From positions 496,001 to 560,000 of the forward strand of contig CAVPHU010000005.1 in NCBI GenBank assembly GCA_963704815.1: a DNA stretch of 64,000 nt, given 5' to 3'. The translations under genes and the position numbers were made by a program. Under the pieces are notes generated by a model, which was not told where the DNA came from, searched no databases, and saw only the letters and a program-made list of their open reading frames with translations. Origin of the DNA: DATKWD01 sp963704815. Lineage in GTDB: Bacteria > Actinomycetota > Acidimicrobiia > Acidimicrobiales > Salinilacustritrichaceae. Below are positions 34,678 to 44,349 of this stretch, piece after piece; positions within the stretch are counted from its first letter, which is position 1; each line of letters starts with the position of its first letter.

Positions 34678-36012
34678 GTGGACCCGGCGTACGAAGACCC
34701 CGAGCAGTCCTGGCACGTCGAACCGTCGGGGCCTCTGAACGGCGACGTCCGGGTCGCCGGCTCGAAGAACGCGATCACCAAGCACATGGTGGCCGCCATG
34801 CTCGGCAGATCTCCGAGTCGGCTCGAGAACAGCCCGGCCGTGCGCGACGTCGGAATGACGGCCGAGATCCTGCGCTCGCTCGGCGTCGGCGTCGACATCT
34901 CGGGCGGTCGAGGCGAGGTCGTCACCATCGACCCGACCGAAACACCCAGCTCCGACGTCCCGCTTCGGTTCACCGGGCTCAACCGCATCCCGATCCTGCT
35001 GCTCGGGCCGCTGCTCAACATGACCGGCGAGGCGTTCGTCCCACTGGTCGGGGGCGACAAGATCGGGACCCGCCCGGTCGACTTCCATGTCGACGCGCTG
35101 CGCCAGATGGGGGCCGAGATCGACATCGAGCCCGAAGGCATCCGGGCCCGCACCACCGGGCTCAAGGGCACCCGCATCACGCTCCCCTACCCGTCGGTCG
35201 GCGCCACCGAGACGGTTCTGCTCAGCGCCGTCCTGGCCGAGGGCCGCACGGTGATCACCGGCGCGGCGACCGAACCCGAAGTCATCGAGCTCGCGCTGTT
35301 CCTGCAGCGGATGGGCGCTCACCTCGAACTCCGGCCCGACCGGCGGTTCATCATCGAAGGGGTCACCGAGCTCACCGGAGCCACGACCACCCTCGAGGGC
35401 GACCGGATGGAGGCGTTCAGCTACCTGGCCGCCGGACTCATCTCGGGCGGCGTCGTGCGCGTGGCCGGCTGCGCCCAGTCACGACTCGTGACGGCCATCA
35501 ACACCCTGCACTCCATGGGAGCCGACTTCGAGATCACCGACGAGTACATCTCGGCCCGGGCCGACGGGCTCCGTCCGGCTGCGGTCCAGACCGACACCCA
35601 TCCCGGGTTCATGACCGACTGGCAGCCGCCGCTCATCGTGCTGTTCACCCAGGCCGAGGGCATGTCGGTGCTGCACGAGACGGTCTACGAGGACCGGCTC
35701 CGCTACTCCGGCGACGTGCTCAAAGCGATGGGTGGCGAGATCGAGTTGTTCCAGACCTGTCTCGGCGGACCCGCCTGCCGCTTCCATGACACGAGTGCGT
35801 TCCATTCGGCGGTGGTCCGCGGCGTCTCGAAGCTGCAGGGAACCGAAGTCGTGATCCCCGACATCCGGGCCGGCTTCTCCGGGGTGCTCGCCGCATCGGT
35901 GGCCGAGGGGCCCTCGCTCCTGCACGGCATGCACCACCTCGAACGGGGCTACAACCATCCCTTCGAGACCTTCAGCGACCTCGGCCTCGAGTTGCGCCGC
36001 GACGAGGACTGA
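34678..36012 (+). CDS. murA: UDP-N-acetylglucosamine 1-carboxyvinyltransferase, Asp-type
   Basis: A 444-aa enolpyruvyl transferase for the first committed step of peptidoglycan synthesis. SKNAITK binds substrate (Lys-Asn pair), GPLL and IRAGFSG loops are present, and TDWQ supplies the catalytic Asp. The active-site loop reads LVGGDKIGTRPVD: Asp127 replaces the Cys that fosfomycin alkylates, as in Mycobacterium tuberculosis and Chlamydia. Intrinsic fosfomycin resistance is expected. The GTG start is 6 nt after TACGAT, leaderless type. Confidence 0.9.
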   Translation: MDPAYEDPEQSWHVEPSGPLNGDVRVAGSKNAITKHMVAAMLGRSPSRLENSPAVRDVGMTAEILRSLGVGVDISGGRGEVVTIDPTETPSSDVPLRFTGLNRIPILLLGPLLNMTGEAFVPLVGGDKIGTRPVDFHVDALRQMGAEIDIEPEGIRARTTGLKGTRITLPYPSVGATETVLLSAVLAEGRTVITGAATEPEVIELALFLQRMGAHLELRPDRRFIIEGVTELTGATTTLEGDRMEAFSYLAAGLISGGVVRVAGCAQSRLVTAINTLHSMGADFEITDEYISARADGLRPAAVQTDTHPGFMTDWQPPLIVLFTQAEGMSVLHETVYEDRLRYSGDVLKAMGGEIELFQTCLGGPACRFHDTSAFHSAVVRGVSKLQGTEVVIPDIRAGFSGVLAASVAEGPSLLHGMHHLERGYNHPFETFSDLGLELRRDED

Positions 36013-36019
36013 GCCGGTC

Positions 36020-36223
36020 GTGTTCCTCGGCGAGGACCTCCTCCCCCTGATGGTGCTGGCCTTCGGTGCCGCCATGGCCGTGGGCAGCATCATGGCCATC
36101 GTCCGACCCCCCGAGCGGGTGCGCAGCGGCGAGAGCGATCCGGCGCCCCTCCTCCGGAGTCTCACGTTCGCTGCCGTCGGCACGGTTGCGGCGGTGTGGG
36201 CCATCGCCAGCCTGGCGTCCTGA
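36020..36223 (+). CDS. Small membrane protein
   Basis: A 67-aa protein with two hydrophobic stretches (LMVLAFGAAMAVGSIMAIV and LTFAAVGTVAAVWAIASLA) joined by a short charged loop. The GTG start is 7 nt after the murA stop, so it is probably co-transcribed. No known family recognised. Confidence 0.6.
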   Translation: MFLGEDLLPLMVLAFGAAMAVGSIMAIVRPPERVRSGESDPAPLLRSLTFAAVGTVAAVWAIASLAS

Positions 36224-36227
36224 ACCC

Positions 36228-36258
36228 TTCCCTACGCTCCGAATCGGAGTTCCCTACG
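36228..36258. repeat. Palindrome flanked by direct repeats
   Basis: CTCCGA-A-TCGGAG (36237-36249) sits exactly between two TTCCCTACG copies (36228-36236 and 36250-36258). It could be an operator or a weak terminator for the murA operon. The rest of the gap to 36450 has no gene. Confidence 0.5.
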
Positions 36259-36450
36259 GAACGTCCGGTTTTTCCTCAAGTTCCTCACCCTCTGCGTCGA
36301 AGAATGTGCATCAGCGGATATCGCCCCCGCTGACAACCTGGAACAGGACGGGGGTCCACCTCCCTCCAACGCATCGCCACCATGGCCTCACGGCCACTGG
36401 CGTCCTCGTGGGCCCTCGTCCTGATCCACCACCATCTCCCTGCGATCCCC

Positions 36451-37128
36451 TCACCCCGGCGGCTCGAGGCGAAGGTCCTCGTCGGTCACGACCGGGTCGA
36501 GCGCCACCAGCTCGGTTCGTTCGACCACGCCGTTGTCGAACCGCAGTTCGACCCGCTCGAGCGCCCCGGTCGGGTCGTCGAAGCAGAACGTGGCCCGCCG
36601 TCCGTAGGGGGCGATCGGAAGGGATCGACCCTGCTGGAGGCGAAAGCAGCCGTCGAGATCGTCGATCACCGTGTACAACGGTTCGTCGCCGTCGAAGTAG
36701 GTGGCGAGCACCTCGAGCTCCTCGGCCACCCGTTCGTCATGGGTCCGACCCGCCGTCGGACCGAAGCAGCGGAAGTCGTCGGTGTCGACCGCACCGACGC
36801 ACCGGAACACCTCGTCGTCTCGGCGCAGCTCGGATTCCGAGAAGCTCACCACCAGTTCGTCGGGTGGACGTTGCACCCGGACTCCTTCGAAACGAAGTGA
36901 GGTCCCACCCTCGCGCTCGCGCGTGAACACGGTGTCGGCGGCGTAGGTGGCGCCGCGATGTCGCTCCCACGCATCGAGGAACGACGTCGAAGCCTCCTCG
37001 CCCACCACGAGCCGGCGACCATCGGTCCGCGAGTCCAACCCGACGAGCAGGGCGAAGCAGAAGAAGAACGCCACGAACCCGACCGCAGCGAGCTCGGTCC
37101 AGCCGGGCCTAGAGTTGGCGTCGGACAT
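36451..37128 (-). CDS. Hypothetical single-pass membrane protein
   Basis: 225 aa. One N-terminal helix (LAAVGFVAFFFCFALLVGL) follows a short cytoplasmic end; the rest is predicted outside, with paired cysteines (FRCVG, FRCFG, GCFRL, TFCFD) that could form disulfides. No domain recognised. It is transcribed divergently from the VOC gene, 20 bp apart, so control regions overlap. Confidence 0.65.
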   Translation of the reverse strand: MSDANSRPGWTELAAVGFVAFFFCFALLVGLDSRTDGRRLVVGEEASTSFLDAWERHRGATYAADTVFTREREGGTSLRFEGVRVQRPPDELVVSFSESELRRDDEVFRCVGAVDTDDFRCFGPTAGRTHDERVAEELEVLATYFDGDEPLYTVIDDLDGCFRLQQGRSLPIAPYGRRATFCFDDPTGALERVELRFDNGVVERTELVALDPVVTDEDLRLEPPG

Positions 37129-37148
37129 GAACCGAGAGGGGATGGAGC

Positions 37149-37682
37149 ATGGCGTTCCACCACGTGGCCCTGGCCACCAACGATCTACGAGCCACCCACC
37201 ATTTCTACTCCGAGGTGATGGGGTTCGAGTTGGTGAAGGCGGTCGTGGCTCCGACCGACGACCCCGAGGGCTGGGCCCGCCACGTGTTCTACGACACCGG
37301 CGGCGACGGTCTGATCGCGTTCTGGGACCTGCACGACGATCGCATGACCGAGTTCGACCCGGCGATCTCCACCGGCCTCGGCCTCGAGCCGTGGGTCAAC
37401 CACGTGGCGTTCGCCGCCGCCGATCTCGACGACCTCGGCCGGCGGCGTGACCAGTGGCTCGACGCCGGCATCGACGTGATGGAGATCGACCACGGCTTCT
37501 GCGTGTCGGTCTACACGATGGACCCGAGCGGAATCCTCGTCGAGTGGTGCACCGACACCCAGCCCTACACCGAGGCCGATCGGGCCCACGCGCTGGAGCT
37601 GCTGTTCTCCGACGACCCCGAGCTGCAGACACCTCCGGTGCCGGTGTTCCACAAGGGCCGCGAGCGCGTCCCGACCGGCTGA
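37149..37682 (+). CDS. VOC-family metalloenzyme (glyoxalase/dioxygenase fold)
   Basis: A 177-aa protein with paired beta-alpha-beta-beta-beta modules. Likely metal ligands are His in FHHVALAT, His in VNHVAFAA and Glu in ILVEWCTD, with FYSEVMGFELV after the first strand. The DPSGILVEW ending is typical of extradiol dioxygenase-like VOC proteins. Substrate not predictable. GGGATGGAG precedes the ATG. Confidence 0.85.
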   Translation: MAFHHVALATNDLRATHHFYSEVMGFELVKAVVAPTDDPEGWARHVFYDTGGDGLIAFWDLHDDRMTEFDPAISTGLGLEPWVNHVAFAAADLDDLGRRRDQWLDAGIDVMEIDHGFCVSVYTMDPSGILVEWCTDTQPYTEADRAHALELLFSDDPELQTPPVPVFHKGRERVPTG

Positions 37683-37704
37683 ACCTCAGCGGCGGCGCGA
37701 CGGC

Positions 37705-40700
37705 TCAGGCGATGGCGTCGAGCGGTCGCAGCACCCGTCGATCGAGCTGGCGGGTCGCCTCCTCGGCGCTCACCGGCCGCCCGTACAGATAGCCCTGGCC
37801 CAGACTGCACCCGAGCTGGCGGAGGCCGTCGCGCTCCATCGGACGCTCGACGCCTTCGGCGATGGCCAGGACGCCGAGCTGCTCGGCGAGATCGATGATC
37901 GTGCGTACGAGCGTCCGCTCGGGCTTGTCCTCGACGAGGGCGCTCACGAAGGAGCGATCGATCTTCAACAGGTCGAACGGGACCTGCTGCAGGTAGCTGA
38001 GTGAGGCGAATCCCGTTCCGAAGTCGTCGATGGCGACCCGCACACCGATCTCGCGGATCGCCGCGAGTCGTTCGAGCGTGTCGCCGTCGCCGCCCAGCAC
38101 CGACTCGGTGATCTCGAGCACGAGCAGCGAGGGATCCACCCCGGCTTCGGCAACGATGCCGTCGACCTGCCCGCGGAAGCCCTCCGAGTCGAGCTGCCTC
38201 GACGAGACGTTCACGTGCACCGACACCGGCCGGTTCGCCCGATCGTTCCACATGGCCAGCTGGGCGACCGCAGACCGCAGGATCCCCTCGCCGAGTTCGT
38301 CGATGCACCCGATCTCCTCGGCGAGCGCGACGAACTCCAGTGGCGACACCAGACCGCGAGTCGGGTGATCCCACCGCGCCAACGCCTCGAAGGCGCCGAC
38401 CTCGTCGGTCATCAGGTCGACGATCGGCTGGTAGTCGACCCGCAGGTCGCCGCTCCGGACTGCCCGCTCGAGCTCGCTGCTGCTCGTGAGCTGCGCAACC
38501 ATCGCCTCGTGCATCTCGGTGGCGAACCGTTCGACGCACCCCTTCCCCGAGGCCTTGGCGGCATACATCGCCAGATCGGCACACCGCAGGATCTCCCCGG
38601 ACTCACCGAGGCCGTCCTGACGAGTGGCCAACCCGATGCTCGCTCGCACGCGAACCTCCTCGTCCCCGATCGTCACCGGCTGGTGCAGCGCCTCGAGAAG
38701 ACGTTCGCAGGCCTCGACCAGGTCGTCGGGTGATTCGGCATGCTCGAACAGCACGGCGAACTCGTCGCCGCCGAAACGGGCGGCGGTGTCACCGGCCCGA
38801 ACACACTCCTCGATCCGATCGGCCAGGGTCCGCAGGAGTTGATCCCCGGCACCATGGCCGAGCTTGTCGTTGACGTCCTTGAAGTCGTCGAGGTCGACGA
38901 AGGCGACCGCAGGTGACGGGCCGTCGGCGCGACGGTGGACGGTGAGGGCATGGTCGAGGCGTTCGACGAACAGGGTCCGGTTGCCGAGGCCGGTCAACGA
39001 GTCGTGAAACGCCTGGTGGCGGAGCTGACCTTCGAGCTCGCGGTGGCGGGTCACGTCGCGAACGGTCAGGACGATGCCGTTCACGTCGGGGTTGGTCAAC
39101 AGGTTCGAACCGACGACCTCGACCTCGACGGTCTCCCCGTCGGCGCGATGCAGCGACAGGTCGACCACATCACCTCGCTCGGCGACCCCGGTGCGCAACC
39201 GACCGAGGAACCGCTCGAACCGCTCGTGCTGCTCGGGATCGACCAGCTCGACGAAGGCCGTGGCGTCGAGATCGACCGGGAGATACCCGATGAGCCGGAC
39301 GACCGACGGCGTCTGGTACCTGATGGTCCCCGACGGGTCGAGGATGACCACCGCATCGTTGGTGTGGCGGACGAGTTCTTCGAAACGGGCCTCGCTGCGC
39401 TTCTGGAGCAGTTCGTCCTCGCGGGCGATGCCTTCGATGGCCATGGCCGCCTGCGTCGCCAGGGTGGGCAGCACCTCGACGGCATCAGAGCCCAGGTCGT
39501 GTCGACATGCGACCACGAATCCCTGCCACGGTCGTTCGATCACGGTGAGGACCGCTGCGCTGCCCTCGCGCACGTCGAGGAGCTCGAAATCTGCCGAGCC
39601 GTCGCGCGCGTCCAACATCGAGAACAGACCAGAGCGGAGCGGATCGTCGTCGCCCAGCCGGCTGGTGAAGTGGGACACGACATACCCCTGCTGGCGGTCC
39701 TGAGCGACCCATCCTGCGAACCGCAGATCAGGACCGATCACGTTGGTGATCGCGCCCATCGCCAGCTCGCTGACCGTCGCCGTGTCGCGGGCGGCCGCGA
39801 TGTCCGCCGTCGTCTTGCGCACCAGCCCGTCACGGGCCGCGGCGTTTCGGACCTCGCGGATGACCAGGTGGAGGCGGGCCGCCACCAGGAGCATGACGAC
39901 ACTCATCCCAGCGGCGAGGACCACTTCGTCGACCTCCTCACCGAGCACCGACTGGACGATGGCAACGAAGGGCGGGGCCAGGCCGCACAGTCCCAGCAGA
40001 GGAACCCGCTCGTTCGGCAGGTCGTTGCGCCGCTCTCCACTCCACGCACCGGAGACGTGTAAGGGAACGGCGAGCACCAGGGCGGCGAGGGTGAGGGCCA
40101 ACCCGCACACGGCGAGGTCGGACACCGATGTCGAACCGAGGGCGTCGGCCCACGCCCGGACGAGCCCGGTCACGGTGAACCCGAACACCCCGGCCACGAG
40201 GAGCCGGTCTCGATGGGTCACGATCAGGTGGCGCACCACCGTCGCCAGCGCGCCGACCATGATGACCGCGTGCGCCGCGAGCAACGGGGCTCGGCCGGCG
40301 CCGGCCGAGGTCTCCCGCACCGCCGGCATCGCCGTCAGCAAGAGCATGGTTCCCGCCGACACGGCGACCAACGTGCCGTCGAGGCGACTCACCCGCAGCC
40401 GCGTGCTGTCGTGACGGTCGGCGTTGCGGGACAGCGCGACCACCAGACAGAGCGAGGCGGCGATCCACATCACCTCGAGCGTGCTCTCGGTGGTCGTCAG
40501 CTCGGCCGACGCCGGCGATGAGGCAAGGAACGGTGCGAACAACGCCATGCAGGCTCCTGCGCCCACGGCGGCCCACCACCACGACACCGACGTGCGACGG
40601 ACGGTGGCCGAGGTCACCAGGACCAGCGACGTCATGGTCAGCACCAAGGCACCCGGTCGGGTGAGATGACCGTCGGAAAGCGCCGTGGCACCGACGACGA

Positions 40701-40785
40701 TGAGGCTCCCCACCGCACCGAGGACGGCCGTCGCGAGCCTCACCCGCGGCTTGTCCCGCCTCCTCGCATCCTCCCTAACCACCAT
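37705..40785 (-). CDS. Membrane PAS-GGDEF-EAL c-di-GMP enzyme
   Basis: 1026 aa. An N-terminal block of about eight to nine membrane helices (to about residue 310) is followed by a GAF-like region, a PAS domain (RFEELVRHTNDAVVILD), GGDEF and EAL. The cyclase motif GGDEF is intact with an RAGD inhibitory site just upstream. The phosphodiesterase has EALARW, NVSSRQL, EITES, DDFGTG and EGVE. Both activities are therefore plausible. No ribosome site precedes the ATG used. It is a likely c-di-GMP source or sink for the PilZ protein in this window. Confidence 0.9.
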   Translation of the reverse strand: MVVREDARRRDKPRVRLATAVLGAVGSLIVVGATALSDGHLTRPGALVLTMTSLVLVTSATVRRTSVSWWWAAVGAGACMALFAPFLASSPASAELTTTESTLEVMWIAASLCLVVALSRNADRHDSTRLRVSRLDGTLVAVSAGTMLLLTAMPAVRETSAGAGRAPLLAAHAVIMVGALATVVRHLIVTHRDRLLVAGVFGFTVTGLVRAWADALGSTSVSDLAVCGLALTLAALVLAVPLHVSGAWSGERRNDLPNERVPLLGLCGLAPPFVAIVQSVLGEEVDEVVLAAGMSVVMLLVAARLHLVIREVRNAAARDGLVRKTTADIAAARDTATVSELAMGAITNVIGPDLRFAGWVAQDRQQGYVVSHFTSRLGDDDPLRSGLFSMLDARDGSADFELLDVREGSAAVLTVIERPWQGFVVACRHDLGSDAVEVLPTLATQAAMAIEGIAREDELLQKRSEARFEELVRHTNDAVVILDPSGTIRYQTPSVVRLIGYLPVDLDATAFVELVDPEQHERFERFLGRLRTGVAERGDVVDLSLHRADGETVEVEVVGSNLLTNPDVNGIVLTVRDVTRHRELEGQLRHQAFHDSLTGLGNRTLFVERLDHALTVHRRADGPSPAVAFVDLDDFKDVNDKLGHGAGDQLLRTLADRIEECVRAGDTAARFGGDEFAVLFEHAESPDDLVEACERLLEALHQPVTIGDEEVRVRASIGLATRQDGLGESGEILRCADLAMYAAKASGKGCVERFATEMHEAMVAQLTSSSELERAVRSGDLRVDYQPIVDLMTDEVGAFEALARWDHPTRGLVSPLEFVALAEEIGCIDELGEGILRSAVAQLAMWNDRANRPVSVHVNVSSRQLDSEGFRGQVDGIVAEAGVDPSLLVLEITESVLGGDGDTLERLAAIREIGVRVAIDDFGTGFASLSYLQQVPFDLLKIDRSFVSALVEDKPERTLVRTIIDLAEQLGVLAIAEGVERPMERDGLRQLGCSLGQGYLYGRPVSAEEATRQLDRRVLRPLDAIA

Positions 40786-40847
40786 CAGTGGTCAATTGTG
40801 CACGGAAAGTGGTCAGAGCGCTAGTTCAACCGTGTTTTTTTCGGCAA

Positions 40848-42122
40848 TCAGTTGCCGTTGCTGCTCCAGTGCCACGGTTCGGAGGGCAGGTTGTAGAAGC
40901 CGTAGGACGCGGCGTTCGAGGCCAACCACCGGAAACCAGCGTTGCTCCGGCTCCGAATCAGGCTGCCGTTGTAGGTGAAGTCGACGGCAAGGCCTCGTTC
41001 GTGCATCGAGGTGCCCGGGCGGGCGGTGGGCGGCCGGCACTGCGACGGCGACATCTGGTAGATCGCGTAGTTGCTGGTGCCGCAGTTGTTGCGTCGGGTG
41101 TTGATCTGGCCCTGCGAGCTGCGATAGCCGCCACCGCCGAAGTTGTGCCCGGCGGCTCGGGCCGCGTTGAGCATGCGTTCGAGATTGCCGGCGATCGACG
41201 AGCTCACCGTGATGCCGCCAACGGTGCGCAGACTGCCGCTGCTGGGGATGTTGACCACCGGAGCGGAGGGAGCCGACGAAGACGACGGGGCCGGTGCCGG
41301 CGAACTGGCCGCGGACTGCTCACGAGCCCGATTCTGGGCACTGATCTGAGCCGCGAGCTCTTCCTGCTCCTTCTGGAGCTGGGCCGACAGTTCCTGGTCG
41401 AGATCGGCGAGCGCCGCGGCTTCACCCAACTTCTGGTCGAGGCGAGCCTGGACGTCGGCGACGACCTTGGCCTGGTCGGCTCGAGCGGCGGTGACCTCGG
41501 CGAAGCGATCGTCGACGGCAGCAAGTGCGTCGTCGGCTTCCTTGGCCACGTCCTCGGCGATCGAGCGAGCGTTCTCGAGGTCGTTCTGCGCCTTGGTGAG
41601 CAGATCGAGGGCATCGAAGTCCCGCTCGGAGCGCACGTCGATGAAGGTCCGCTTGAGCACGGCCTCGCTGAGATCGTCGGACTGGAGGGTCTCGATGAAC
41701 CCGCCGTCGGGCGGGGCCACGAACGCGTTCACCGCCAGTTCGTTCACCGCATCCTGCATGTCGGCCACGGCCTGTTCGGCCTGCTGCTCGGCCAGCTTGG
41801 CCGCGTCGAGGGCCTTGGCGGCGTCCTCCGACGCCGACTGGGCGGCCACGAGCTTGGCCTCGGTGGCGGACACCTGACTGTCGAGGGCGTCGAGCGCGCT
41901 CTTGACCTCGCTCGTCGTGGCGTTGAGCGTGTCGACGTCCTTGGCGACGTCGGCCTGTTTCTCACGGACCTCGTCGCGCTCGGCCTTGGTGTCGCCGGCT
42001 GCGCCGACCGGGACGGCCGAGGTGATGATCAGCGCGAGTCCGGCCAGCACGGCCACGAGCGGTCGGAGCCCGCGGCGCGCAGCCGGGGCGATCGACGGAG
42101 ACGAGGCGGGAGAAGAGGTCAT
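40848..42122 (-). CDS. Secreted coiled-coil protein with C-terminal LAS/VanY-like peptidase domain
   Basis: 424 aa. Signal peptide (PLVAVLAGLALIITSAVPVGA), a ~200-residue Ala/Asp/Glu-rich coiled coil as in NlpC/PcsB-type wall hydrolases, a Ser/Pro/Ala linker, then a D-Ala-D-Ala carboxypeptidase-like domain. The zinc motif is seen as MHERGLAVDFTY and EPWHW. It is expected to trim cell-wall peptides outside the membrane. The ATG lies about 23 nt downstream of a strong predicted transcription start. Confidence 0.85.
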   Translation of the reverse strand: MTSSPASSPSIAPAARRGLRPLVAVLAGLALIITSAVPVGAAGDTKAERDEVREKQADVAKDVDTLNATTSEVKSALDALDSQVSATEAKLVAAQSASEDAAKALDAAKLAEQQAEQAVADMQDAVNELAVNAFVAPPDGGFIETLQSDDLSEAVLKRTFIDVRSERDFDALDLLTKAQNDLENARSIAEDVAKEADDALAAVDDRFAEVTAARADQAKVVADVQARLDQKLGEAAALADLDQELSAQLQKEQEELAAQISAQNRAREQSAASSPAPAPSSSSAPSAPVVNIPSSGSLRTVGGITVSSSIAGNLERMLNAARAAGHNFGGGGYRSSQGQINTRRNNCGTSNYAIYQMSPSQCRPPTARPGTSMHERGLAVDFTYNGSLIRSRSNAGFRWLASNAASYGFYNLPSEPWHWSSNGN

Positions 42123-42151
42123 CAGGAGGGAGCGACTGGCGCTGACACGGA

Positions 42152-42180
42152 ATCGTAACAATTGAAATGTCTTTCCACAA
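42152..42180 (-). promoter_or_regulatory. Predicted promoter of the LAS peptidase gene
   Basis: TTGTGG (-35) and TACGAT (-10) are separated by exactly 17 nt on the minus strand, about 30 bp before the ATG. Sequence here is AT-richer than its surroundings. Confidence 0.6.
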
Positions 42181-42303
42181 GTGTTCCGCACCGCTCGTCG
42201 CGAATCTCGTCACCGAGGCAACAATTCCTTCAGCGCTCATCGTCGCCATCCGAAACCCCCTCTAGAGTCAGCGCTCCGGCGACCGACGAAGCGACCCCGC
42301 CCC

Positions 42304-44349
42304 ATGGAGCACCTCCGATCGACCTTGGGCCGAGCCGACGCCCGACTCGTCGCGCTTGCGATGCTCATGGCCGTGCTCGTTGCCGCCTCGGTCGCCACAC
42401 CTGGGCCGAGGGCGACCGAATCGGCACCGAAGGCTGGCCCGACGCCGACCACGATCGCTCCACCGGGCGAAGCCGAACCGGTCGAGACACCGCTCGCCGA
42501 CGCCGCGAACACTCGGGCCGTCGACGGATCGGTCGGCGCGGAACCCGGAGGGTCGAGCACCGTTCGCGAGCCCGAGGCAATCGACGGGGTGGCCGACGAC
42601 GACGTGGCCGAGCCGATCCGCTCGGACTTCGGCCTCCGTCCCGCGGTCGCCCACGGCGACGGCCCCGACCCCCAGATCGTCTGGTCGGGGACCGAGTACA
42701 TCGTGTTCTCGACCAACTCCGACGGCCGCAACGTGCCCATGCGCACCTCGGTCGACCTCGCCACGTGGAGCGATCCGATCGACGCGGCCCCCGCACTCCC
42801 CGCCTGGGGCTCACCCGACCTCACGTGGGCGCCGGCGGCCGCACAGGTCGGCGATCGATGGGTGCTGTATGCCGCCGTCCTCCACCGCACCGCCGGAGTG
42901 CACTGCGTTGCGGCGTTCACCGCGCCGGCGGCCACCGGCCCCTACCTCCCCGCCGCCGAACCCGTGCGGTGTTCACCACAGGGAATGATCGACCCGTTCG
43001 TGCTCACCGACGAAGGCCGGCCCTACCTCTACTGGAAGGCTGTGGGCGGTCGGGAACGCCAGATCTTCGGCATCGAGCTCCGCCCCGACGGCCTGGCCAC
43101 CGTCGGTCGCCCGGTCCACCTCGCCACGGCCACGGCGAGCTGGGAGGGAGGTGGCGTCGAGAATCCCGCCATGGTGCGGGCCGGGGGCCGCTACCTCCTG
43201 TTCTACTCGGCCAACTGGTGGACCGGATCGCGCTACGCGATCGGCTACGCCGTCTGCGAATCGCCGCTCGGTGAGTGCACGAAGGCCACCCGGGCGCAGC
43301 CCTGGCTCGCATCGACCGCCGGGGTCAACGGGCCCGGCGGGCAGTCCTTCACCCTCGGGCCCGACGGACGGGTGTGGATGGCCTACCACGCCTGGACCCC
43401 GGCCATCGGCTACCAGCGAGGCGGTCAGCGACGACTCCACGTCGAGCCCGTCGTGCTGGGCGACGCTCGCCCGGTGGTCGACAACCGAGCACCGTTCGGC
43501 GCGCTCGAAGATCTCGTCCCGTGGCCGGGGGGCGTGCTCCTCAAGGGCTGGGTGACCGACCCCGACGACACCACACCGATCACCGGGCGGGTGACGGTCG
43601 ACGGCTCGCCGGTTGCCGAGGTGTCGGCTTCGCACACATCGGCGACCGCATGGGAGTCGTTCGTCCTCGGCGGTCCGTTCCACGGCGTCTTCGATCCGGT
43701 GCCGGTCCCGCCGGGCCGTCACGACGTCTGCCTCGTCGCGCTCGACGATCGGGGCGGCCTCGACACCGAGGTCGGGTGTCGCGTCGTCGACGTCGCGGGA
43801 ACCCCCATCGGAGCGCAGACCCAGTTCGTCACGAACGCCGACCGCACGGTCACGATCCGCGGCTGGGCACTCGACCCCCAGACGGCCGGTCCGGCGACCG
43901 TCGAGGCAACGATCGCGGGCAAGGTGGTCACGTCGGTTGCCGATCGGCCGGTCCCCGGGTTGGGTGGCCTTTTCCTCGGGTACGGCGACGACCACGGCTT
44001 CGACCTGCGCGTGCCGGTGCCGCCCGGGACCCACTCGGTGTGTGTCAACGTCCAGGCGCCATGGCGAGCGACGGCCCGCATCGCTTGCACACCGGTGCGC
44101 GGACCAGCACCACACCACGACGACGACCACGACGACCCGGCCGCCACGACCGACCGACGACGTCGACGTCCACCTCGACCTCGACCTCGACGACGAGCAC
44201 CACGATGGCCGGATCGGAAGGCTGAGGCCGCGACGAACTCGCCGTCGGCCCAACTTCCCGGTGGTGCGTGCGGTTCGCGGCCATCCGGCCGGGAAGTTGC
44301 GGGTCAGACGAGGTGCCTGACGTGGACGTCGTGGGGTTCGGGGACGTAG
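42304..44349 (+). CDS. Secreted GH43-like glycosidase with uncertain C-terminal tail
   Basis: An N-terminal helix (LVALAMLMAVLVAASVA) is followed by a five-bladed propeller of GH43 type: GPDPQIVW (base Asp), MIDPFVLTD (pKa-modulating Asp) and VENPAMVRAGG (acid Glu). The second part has repeated Ig-like modules (KGWVTDPDD, RGWALDPQT). After about residue 600 the frame turns into Arg/His-rich sequence, while neighbouring frames give Thr- and Thr/Ser-repeat tails, one ending at 44225. Indels in this low-complexity tract are likely. An arabinan-type substrate is possible but not shown. Confidence 0.75.
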   Translation: MEHLRSTLGRADARLVALAMLMAVLVAASVATPGPRATESAPKAGPTPTTIAPPGEAEPVETPLADAANTRAVDGSVGAEPGGSSTVREPEAIDGVADDDVAEPIRSDFGLRPAVAHGDGPDPQIVWSGTEYIVFSTNSDGRNVPMRTSVDLATWSDPIDAAPALPAWGSPDLTWAPAAAQVGDRWVLYAAVLHRTAGVHCVAAFTAPAATGPYLPAAEPVRCSPQGMIDPFVLTDEGRPYLYWKAVGGRERQIFGIELRPDGLATVGRPVHLATATASWEGGGVENPAMVRAGGRYLLFYSANWWTGSRYAIGYAVCESPLGECTKATRAQPWLASTAGVNGPGGQSFTLGPDGRVWMAYHAWTPAIGYQRGGQRRLHVEPVVLGDARPVVDNRAPFGALEDLVPWPGGVLLKGWVTDPDDTTPITGRVTVDGSPVAEVSASHTSATAWESFVLGGPFHGVFDPVPVPPGRHDVCLVALDDRGGLDTEVGCRVVDVAGTPIGAQTQFVTNADRTVTIRGWALDPQTAGPATVEATIAGKVVTSVADRPVPGLGGLFLGYGDDHGFDLRVPVPPGTHSVCVNVQAPWRATARIACTPVRGPAPHHDDDHDDPAATTDRRRRRPPRPRPRRRAPRWPDRKAEAATNSPSAQLPGGACGSRPSGREVAGQTRCLTWTSWGSGT

